In this document: one piece after another, positions 58,490-64,000 of the stretch
Position numbering within the stretch: position 1 is the stretch's first letter
Layout: each line of letters opens with the position of its first letter
DNA from: Micrococcus sp023147585
GTDB taxonomy: Bacteria > Actinomycetota > Actinomycetes > Actinomycetales > Micrococcaceae
Reading direction: 5' to 3'
Length of the DNA stretch: 64,000 bases
Assembly: GCF_044872765.1 (NCBI RefSeq)
Contig: NZ_CP085253.1
Location: forward strand, 1,054,001 to 1,118,000
Notes under the pieces: model-generated
Database searches by the model: none
What the model was told of the DNA's origin: nothing
Seen by the model: the letters and a program-made list of their open reading frames with translations, nothing else
Position numbers and translations under genes: made by a program

Positions 58490-59107
58490 TCAGGCCTCGG
58501 TCCGCGGGGTGATGACGGGCAGGGTGCCGGTCGCCGCGCGCACCGAGTAGACGGCCTGGAGCAGGCGTTCCGTGACGTCGTCGATCTGGCCCGTGCCGTC
58601 CACGCGCGCCACGATGCCGCGGTCCACGTAGTTCTCGATCACGACCTCCGTCTCGCGGTGGTAGAGGTCGAGGCGGTGCTGGATGACGTCCTGGGTGTCG
58701 TCGGCGCGGCCCTCGATCTCGGCGCGCTTGAGCAGACGCTCCACGAGCTCGGCGTCCGGCACCTCGAGCTCGACGACGGCGGACAGGGCCTGGCCGGCCT
58801 CGCGCAGCATGGCGTCGAGCGCCTCGACCTGGCCCGCGGTGCGGGGGTATCCGTCCAGGAGGAAGCCGTGCTCGGCATCGGGCTGGGCGATGCGGTCGGC
58901 CACCATGCGGTTGGTGACGTCGTCGGGCACGAAGTCGCCGTTGTCGATGTAGCGCTTGGCCTCGACGCCGAGCGGGGTCATGGCCTTGACGTTGTGGCGG
59001 AAGATGTCGCCGGTGGAGATGGGGACGATCCCCAGCTTGTCGGCGATCCGGGAGGCCTGGGTGCCCTTACCGGATCCGGGAGGGCCCATGATCAGCATGC
59101 GGGTCAT
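58490..59107 (-). CDS. adk: Adenylate kinase
   Basis: 205 residues. P-loop MGPPGSGKGTQASRIA, VPISTGDIFRHNV (AMP site), GFLLDGYPRTAGQVEAL and a short LID (RAEIEGRADDTQDVIQHRLD) without the zinc-binding cysteines, as is usual in actinobacteria. Lies between secY and map. Confidence 0.97.
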   Translation of the reverse strand: MTRMLIMGPPGSGKGTQASRIADKLGIVPISTGDIFRHNVKAMTPLGVEAKRYIDNGDFVPDDVTNRMVADRIAQPDAEHGFLLDGYPRTAGQVEALDAMLREAGQALSAVVELEVPDAELVERLLKRAEIEGRADDTQDVIQHRLDLYHRETEVVIENYVDRGIVARVDGTGQIDDVTERLLQAVYSVRAATGTLPVITPRTEA

Positions 59108-59152
59108 CGTGTGTTCCTCACTCTCGAGATGGTGGACGTCCGTGGCGGCCGC

Positions 59153-60460
59153 TCAGCGCAGCAGGCCCTCATAGTGGCGCTGCTCCATCTGCGCGTTGAT
59201 CTGCTTCACCGTCTGGAGGCCCACGCCCACCATGATGAGGATGGACGTGCCGCCGAACGGGAAGTTCTGGTTGGCGCCGATCAGCACGAAGGCGATCAGC
59301 GGGATCATGGCCACAATACCCAGATACAGGGCACCGGGGAGCGTGATCCGGCTGATGACGTACTGGAGGTAGCGCTCCGTGGGGCGCCCCGCCCGCACAC
59401 CCGGGATGAAGCCGCCGTACCGCTTCATGTTGTCCGAGATCTCCTGCGGGTTGAACGTGATGGAGACGTAGAAGTAGGTGAAGCCGATGATCAGCAGCAG
59501 GTACAGCGCCATGTAGACGGGGTGGTCCCCCCCGGAGAAGTACGTGCTGAGGAAGCCCACCCATGCGGGCGGTGCGGAGCCGTCCTGCGGGGTGTTGAAC
59601 TGGATCAGGATGCCCGGGAGCATCAGCACGGAAGACGCGAAGATCACCGGGATCACGTTGGCCATGTTGACCTTGATCGGGATGAACGTGCTCGAGCCGC
59701 CCACGGTGCGCGAGCCGATCTGCCGCTTCGCGTACTGCACCGGGATCCGGCGCTGGGACTCCTCCACGAACACGATGGCCAGCATCGTCAGGAGGCCGAC
59801 CACCATCACGACGGCGAACGTGCGCCACCCCTGGGTCTGCAGCACCTGCGCGATGCCGGACGGGAAGCTCGCCGCGATCGAGGCGAAGATCAGCAGGGAG
59901 ATGCCGTTGCCGACCCCGTTCTCCGTGATCCGCTCGCCCAGCCACATCACGACGACGCAGCCGGTGGCCAGGACGATCACCACGAGGAGGACGGTGAGCA
60001 GCGAGTCGTCCCGCAGGAGGGGGATGCTGCAGTTGAGCAGCGCGCCGGAACGGGCCAGCGACGTCATGGTGGTGGCCTGGAGGAGGGCGAGCGCGATGGT
60101 GAGGTACCGGGTGTACTGCGTCAGGGTGGCCTGGCCCTGCGGCCCCTCCTGGTGGAGCTGCTCGAAGCGCGGGATCACCACGCGCAGCAGCTGGACGATG
60201 ATGGAGGCCGTGATGTACGGCATGATCCCCAGCGCGAAGACCGAGACCTGGAGCAGCGCCCCGCCCGAGAACATGTTCACGAACGAGTAGAGGCCCCCGG
60301 TGGTGCTGCCGGAGGCCAGGCAGGTCTGCACCGCCGCGTAGTCCACACCCGGGGAGGGCACGAAGGCCCCGAGCCGGTAGACCGCGATGAGACCGAGCGT
60401 GAAGAAGATCTTCCGCCTCAGGTCCGGCGTCCGGGCGATCCGCGCGATGGCCTTGAACAC
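59153..60460 (-). CDS. secY: Protein translocase subunit SecY
   Basis: 435 residues, ten membrane helices. RRKIFFTLGLIAVYRLGAFV is helix 1, FALGIMPYITASIIVQLL the lateral-gate region, and VEESQRRIPVQYAKRQIGSR the large cytoplasmic loop that contacts SecA and the ribosome. The GTG start at 60460 is fixed by AGGAGG 4 nt upstream; the longer open frames are spurious. A run of ten G lies just upstream (60473-60482). Confidence 0.97.
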   Translation of the reverse strand: MFKAIARIARTPDLRRKIFFTLGLIAVYRLGAFVPSPGVDYAAVQTCLASGSTTGGLYSFVNMFSGGALLQVSVFALGIMPYITASIIVQLLRVVIPRFEQLHQEGPQGQATLTQYTRYLTIALALLQATTMTSLARSGALLNCSIPLLRDDSLLTVLLVVIVLATGCVVVMWLGERITENGVGNGISLLIFASIAASFPSGIAQVLQTQGWRTFAVVMVVGLLTMLAIVFVEESQRRIPVQYAKRQIGSRTVGGSSTFIPIKVNMANVIPVIFASSVLMLPGILIQFNTPQDGSAPPAWVGFLSTYFSGGDHPVYMALYLLLIIGFTYFYVSITFNPQEISDNMKRYGGFIPGVRAGRPTERYLQYVISRITLPGALYLGIVAMIPLIAFVLIGANQNFPFGGTSILIMVGVGLQTVKQINAQMEQRHYEGLLR

Positions 60461-60472
60461 ATGTCCTCCTGC

Positions 60473-60482
60473 GGGGGGGGGG
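60473..60482. repeat. Homopolymer G10 (C10 on the coding strand) in the secY leader
   Basis: An uninterrupted run of ten G on the plus strand, 13 bp upstream of the secY start codon and next to its Shine-Dalgarno. Confidence 0.85.
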
Positions 60483-60626
60483 TGGGGGTTCGGCGCTCCC
60501 CCACGCGGGGGACGCACGAGGGCCCGCCGCACCGGGCGGGCCACCGTGCGAGTCTACACGGAGCACGAAGGCCCCGGGCCGGGGCGGATGGCCCCGGGCC
60601 CGGGGCCCGTGTGGTCGATCAGCGGA

Positions 60627-61079
60627 TCAGACGGTCTGCGTCGAGCCGCCGGCCGCCGCGATCTTCTCGACCGCGGAGGCGGAGAAGGCGTTCGCGGTGA
60701 CCTGCACCGGAACGGTGATCTCGCCGGTCCCCAGCACCTTCACGGGCTGGTTCTTGCGGACGAGGCCCGCGGCGACGAGGGCGTCCACGGACACCTCACC
60801 GCCCTGCGGGAAGTGCGCCGAGAGCTTGTCCAGGTTGACCACCTGGTACTCGGTGCGGAACGGGTTCTTGAAGCCGCGAAGCTTCGGCAGGCGCATGTGC
60901 AGGGGCAGCTGGCCGCCCTCGAAGCCCACGCGGACCTGGTAGCGGGACTTCGTGCCCTTGGTGCCACGGCCGGCGGTCTTGCCCTTGGAGCCCTCGCCTC
61001 GACCCACGCGGGTCTTGGCGGTCTTGGCTCCGGGGGCAGGACGCAGGTCGTGGATCTTGATGGCGTCGTTCTCAGCCAT
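60627..61079 (-). CDS. rplO: 50S ribosomal protein L15
   Basis: 150 residues: IHDLRPAPGAKTAKTRVGRG then GSKGKTAGRGTKGTKSRYQV, the Gly/Lys-rich rRNA-binding arm, and VKVLGTGEITVPVQVTANAF. Its start overlaps the rpmD stop by 8 bp. A GC-rich inverted-repeat region (60567-60613, GGCCCCGGGCC-type) separates it from secY. Confidence 0.98.
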   Translation of the reverse strand: MAENDAIKIHDLRPAPGAKTAKTRVGRGEGSKGKTAGRGTKGTKSRYQVRVGFEGGQLPLHMRLPKLRGFKNPFRTEYQVVNLDKLSAHFPQGGEVSVDALVAAGLVRKNQPVKVLGTGEITVPVQVTANAFSASAVEKIAAAGGSTQTV

Positions 61080-61296
61080 GGTTGACCTCCTCCACGGACA
61101 CCAGGTGCGGCACGGTGTTGACCATGCCCACGGTCGCCGCGTCGGCCTTGCGGGTGACCTGGTGGCCGATCCGCTTGAGGCCGAGCGAGCGGAGGGTGTC
61201 CCGCTGGTTCTGCTTGGTCCCCGTCACGCCACGGGTCTGGGTGATCACCAGAGTGGCGTCCGAGGGCTGGACGTTCTTGCGAGTGGGCTCAGACAC
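61072..61296 (-). CDS. rpmD: 50S ribosomal protein L30
   Basis: 74 residues with the core VITQTRGVTGTKQNQRDTLR and LGLKRIGHQVTRKADAATVG. Overlaps rplO by 8 bp and starts 3 bp after rpsE. Confidence 0.97.
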   Translation of the reverse strand: MSEPTRKNVQPSDATLVITQTRGVTGTKQNQRDTLRSLGLKRIGHQVTRKADAATVGMVNTVPHLVSVEEVNHG

Positions 61297-61299
61297 GGC

Positions 61300-62046
61300 T
61301 CACACACCTGCCTTCTGCGCGCTCTTCTTGGCGCGGTCGTTCTCCATGGTGCGCAGCATCGCGTGGGGCGCGATCTCGTCCAGGGACTTGCCGCGGCGGG
61401 CCGCGACGGCCTGGGGCTCCTCGAGGCGCTTCAGCGCGTCCACGGTGCCGCGGACGATGTTGATGGCGTTCACGGAGCCCATGGACTTGGAGAGCACGTC
61501 GTGGATGCCGGCGCACTCCAGCACGGCACGCACCGGACCGCCGGCGATCACGCCGGTACCCGGGGACGCCGGACGCAGCAGCACGACGCCGGCGGCGTCC
61601 TCACCCTGCACGAGGTGCGGGATGGTGGAGCCCACGCGGGGCACGCGGAAGAAGGACTTCTTGGCCTCCTCCACGGCCTTCTGGATCGCGGCGGGGACCT
61701 CCTTCGCCTTGCCGTAGCCCACACCGACGGTGCCGTCGCCGTCACCCACCACCACGAGGGCGGTGAAGGAGAAGCGGCGGCCGCCCTTGACGACCTTGGA
61801 CACGCGGTTGATGGCGACGACGCGCTCGAGGAACGCGTCCTTCTCCTCGTCGTTGCCGCGACCGTTGCGGTCGTCACGACGACCGCGACGGTCTCCGTCA
61901 CGCCCGCCGCGACCGCCGTCGCGACCGCCACGGCCGCCGGCGGAACGCTCGGTGGTGTGGCTGGCCGAGCCCGAGGCGGTCTCGGACACGGGGGTCTCGG
62001 TGGTCTCGGTCACCTGGGTGCCCTTCTCGTTGTTGTTCTCGCTCAC
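61300..62046 (-). CDS. rpsE: 30S ribosomal protein S5 with RGG-like N-terminal extension
   Basis: 248 residues, about 45-80 longer than most S5. Residues 1-35 are Thr/Glu/Ser-rich; 37-64 (starting AGGRGGRDGGRGGRDGDRRG) is an Arg-Gly-rich segment. The normal S5 starts near EEKDAFLERVVAINRVSKVV and contains FSFTALVVVGDGDGTVGVGY and AGGPVRAVLECAGI. GTG 62046 overlaps the rplR stop (GTGA). S5 shapes decoding accuracy; the extension may bind RNA. Confidence 0.96.
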   Translation of the reverse strand: MSENNNEKGTQVTETTETPVSETASGSASHTTERSAGGRGGRDGGRGGRDGDRRGRRDDRNGRGNDEEKDAFLERVVAINRVSKVVKGGRRFSFTALVVVGDGDGTVGVGYGKAKEVPAAIQKAVEEAKKSFFRVPRVGSTIPHLVQGEDAAGVVLLRPASPGTGVIAGGPVRAVLECAGIHDVLSKSMGSVNAINIVRGTVDALKRLEEPQAVAARRGKSLDEIAPHAMLRTMENDRAKKSAQKAGV

Positions 62047-62417
62047 AGCTTCAGCCCACCCTCTCGCGCACCGTCGGCCACGGCCGCAACGCGCCCGTGG
62101 TACTTGTTGCCGCCGCGGTCGAAGACCACGGCGTCGATGCCGGCGGCCTGGGCACGCTGGGCGACGAGCTCGCCGACGCGCTTGGCCTTGGCCGTCTTGT
62201 CGCCCTCGAGCGCGCGCACGTCGGCCTCCATGGTGGAGGCAGAGGCGAGCGTGCGGCTCTGCGTGTCGTCCACGATCTGCACGAACATGTGGCGCGCGGA
62301 GCGATTGACGACGAGGCGGGGACGGACGGTGGTGCCGGAGATCCGCTTGCGCACCCGGAGGTGGCGGCGGGTGCGGGCGTTGAACTTGCCCTTGCCCTTC
62401 ACCTTCAGAGTAGACAT
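62043..62417 (-). CDS. rplR: 50S ribosomal protein L18
   Basis: 124 residues: ARTRRHLRVRKRISGTTVRP, RLVVNRSARHMFVQIVDD and VVFDRGGNKYHGRVAAVADG. 5S rRNA-binding. ATG 62417 overlaps the rplF stop by one base (TGATG); GTG 62420 just before it is also possible. Confidence 0.97.
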   Translation of the reverse strand: MSTLKVKGKGKFNARTRRHLRVRKRISGTTVRPRLVVNRSARHMFVQIVDDTQSRTLASASTMEADVRALEGDKTAKAKRVGELVAQRAQAAGIDAVVFDRGGNKYHGRVAAVADGAREGGLKL

Positions 62418-62950
62418 CACTTACCTGCCTTTCCGGCCTTGCGGCGGATCTGCTCGCCCGCATAGCGGACGCCCTTGCCCTTGTACGGGTCAGGGCGACG
62501 CAGCTTGCGGATGTTGGCGGCGGTCTCGCCGACCTTCTGCTTGTCGATGCCGGCGACGGTCACCGTGTTGCCCGCGACGGTGAACGCGATGCCCTCGGGG
62601 CACTTCACCGGGACGGGGTGGGAGTAGCCCAGGGCGAACTCGAGGTCCTGACCCTTGGCCTGCACGCGGTAGCCGGTGCCGACGACCTCGAGCTGCTTGG
62701 AGAAGCCGTTGGTCACGCCCTCGACCATGTTGCTGATCAGGGTGCGGGACAGGCCGTGGAGGGAGCGGGACTCGCGCTCGTCGTCGGGACGGGCCACGAT
62801 GACCTGCCCCTCCTCGAGGGTGGCCGTGATGGGCGTGGGCAGCGTGTGCTCCAGCTGGCCCTTGGGCCCCTTCACGGAGACGCGGGCGCCGTCGATGGTG
62901 ACATCGACGCCGCTCGGGATGGTGATCGGCAGACGTCCGATTCGCGACAT
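62417..62950 (-). CDS. rplF: 50S ribosomal protein L6
   Basis: 177 residues: MSRIGRLPITIPSGVDVTID, VEGVTNGFSKQLEVVGTGYR and the C-terminal KLRRPDPYKGKGVRYAGEQI. Lies next to the sarcin-ricin loop of 23S rRNA. Confidence 0.98.
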   Translation of the reverse strand: MSRIGRLPITIPSGVDVTIDGARVSVKGPKGQLEHTLPTPITATLEEGQVIVARPDDERESRSLHGLSRTLISNMVEGVTNGFSKQLEVVGTGYRVQAKGQDLEFALGYSHPVPVKCPEGIAFTVAGNTVTVAGIDKQKVGETAANIRKLRRPDPYKGKGVRYAGEQIRRKAGKAGK

Positions 62951-62980
62951 ATCAGTTCAGCCTTTCTTCCGTCTCGCCCG

Positions 62981-63379
62981 TCACCAGACGTAGGCGAGGA
63001 CTTCCCCACCCACGCCCTTCTTGGCGGCCTGGCGGTCCGTGAGCAGACCCGAGGAGGTGGACAGGATGGCGATGCCGAGGCCGCCCAGCACGTGGGGCAG
63101 GGTGGTGGACTTCGCGTACACGCGAAGGCCCGGCTTGGAGATACGACGCAGGCCGGCGATCGCGCGCTCACGCTGCGGGCCGAACTTCAGGTCGATGGTC
63201 AGCTTCTTGCCGACCTCGGCTTCCTCTTCACGCCAGTCCTGGATGTAGCCCTCTGCCTTGAGGATCTCCGCGAGGCGGGTCTTCAGCTTGGAGGACGGCA
63301 TGGACACGGTGTCGTGGTAGGCCGAATTGGCGTTGCGCAGACGGGTGAGCATGTCTGCGACGGGATCGGTCATGGTCAT
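62981..63379 (-). CDS. rpsH: 30S ribosomal protein S8
   Basis: 132 residues, standard length: MTMTDPVADMLTRLRNANSA, SSKLKTRLAEILKAEGYI and STSSGLLTDRQAAKKGVGGE. ATG 63379 is used over an upstream extension to 63424; ATG 63373 is possible. The gene before it is rplE, with no S14 gene between. Confidence 0.97.
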   Translation of the reverse strand: MTMTDPVADMLTRLRNANSAYHDTVSMPSSKLKTRLAEILKAEGYIQDWREEEAEVGKKLTIDLKFGPQRERAIAGLRRISKPGLRVYAKSTTLPHVLGGLGIAILSTSSGLLTDRQAAKKGVGGEVLAYVW

Positions 63380-63451
63380 GTGGGCTTCCGCCCTTTCTCG
63401 CCGTGGTTTCCCGCACCGGTTCACCGGTGGGGGACCTGTGGCGCGGAGGTC

Positions 63452-64000
63452 TTACTGGTCGGTCTTGAACGGGAAGCCCAGCGCCTTCAGCAGCGCGCGG
63501 CCCTCGTCGTCGTTCTTGGCGGTGGTCACCACGGTGATGTCCATGCCGCGCACGCGGTCGATCTTGTCCTGATCGATCTCGTGGAACACGGTCTGCTCGG
63601 ACAGGCCGAAGGTGTAATTGCCGTTGCCGTCGAACTGGCGGTCGGACAGGCCGCGGAAGTCACGGATGCGCGGGAGCGCGAGCGTGACGAGGCGGTCCAG
63701 GAACTCCCACATGCGGTCGCCACGGAGGGTGGCGTGCGTGCCGATCGGCATGCCCTCACGCAGCTTGAACTGCGCGATGGACTTGCGGGCCTTGGTGACC
63801 ATCGGCTTCTGGCCGGTGATCGCGGTGAGGTCCGTGACGGCGCCGTCGATGATCTTGGAGTCCTTGGCGGCCTCGCCGACACCCATGTTCACGACGACCT
63901 TCACGAGGCCCGGCACCTGCATGACGTTCGCGTACTGGAACTGCTCCTGGAGGCCGCCGCGGATCTCGTCGCGGTACTTGGCCTTCAGACGCGGGGTGAC
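63452..64000 (-). CDS. rplE: 50S ribosomal protein L5 (5' end beyond window)
   Basis: The open frame runs to the edge of the window (VTPRLKAKYRDEIRGG, then QYANVMQVPGLVKVVVNMGV), so the true start is beyond 64000 and the Met at 63922 is internal. GEAAKDSKIIDGAVTDLTAI, RGDRMWEFLDRLVTLALPRI and GMDITVVTTAKNDDEGRALL are L5 signatures. Binds 5S rRNA. Confidence 0.97.
   Translation of the reverse strand, partial: VTPRLKAKYRDEIRGGLQEQFQYANVMQVPGLVKVVVNMGVGEAAKDSKIIDGAVTDLTAITGQKPMVTKARKSIAQFKLREGMPIGTHATLRGDRMWEFLDRLVTLALPRIRDFRGLSDRQFDGNGNYTFGLSEQTVFHEIDQDKIDRVRGMDITVVTTAKNDDEGRALLKALGFPFKTDQ

Overview
The window is very GC-rich DNA from an actinobacterium of the order Micrococcales, most likely Micrococcus (M. 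luteus-like). Three things support this: the ribosomal protein sequences and gene order, a spc-type ribosomal operon with no rpsN (S14) gene between rplE and rpsH (reported for M. luteus), and many genes whose start codon sits 6-8 nt after a TANNNT -10 box, which predicts leaderless mRNAs.

Layout. 1-650: groL (cut by the window edge) and groS on the minus strand, with two CIRCE operators. 650-2470: a DUF559 nuclease-like gene bracketed by two related palindromes, then 20-bp tandem repeats. 2465-6560: an iron-siderophore ABC transporter operon of the YclNOPQ type behind a DtxR/IdeR box. 6636-11546: a THUMP-like-domain methyltransferase, a glutamate-cysteine ligase-like enzyme, a zinc alcohol dehydrogenase and a sugar-epimerase-like protein. 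11551-13780: a scarred region with a duplicated cation-efflux/hypothetical gene pair, a stray copy of the 3' end of tsaD and a decamer repeat array. 14174-27607: a plus-strand exopolysaccharide operon (UDP-GlcNAc 4,6-dehydratase, aminotransferase, two ATP-grasp ligases, phosphoglycosyl transferase, epimerase, GT4, Wzx, Wzy, acyltransferase, APC permease). 27734-32461: a CapK-like adenylating enzyme, a tyrosine autokinase, a tyrosine phosphatase and galE. 32513-41541: a tightly packed minus-strand operon glgX-ydcF-acpS-nnr-alr-tsaE-tsaB-rimI-tsaD. 41724-51465: serine hydrolase, glmS, second galE, coaA, mscL, small membrane protein, glmM, a Tat lipoprotein amidase and ppk2. 51654-64000: rpsI-rplM, truA and the alpha/spc ribosomal operons down to rplE.

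Main points. In other actinobacteria (for example M. tuberculosis) tsaD is followed directly by groES-groEL. Here about 32 kb separates them, and a degenerate copy of the tsaD 3' end lies in direct orientation at 12.3 kb, on the far side of the polysaccharide cluster. That suggests an island inserted at the 3' end of tsaD. The polysaccharide operon pairs a 4-amino-sugar pathway with two ATP-grasp enzymes and an amino-acid-type permease, which suggests an aminoacylated amino sugar. Cell-envelope precursor genes (glmS, glmM, galE x2, alr) cluster around these loci. All functional calls are by reading the sequences; no database search or structural prediction was run.
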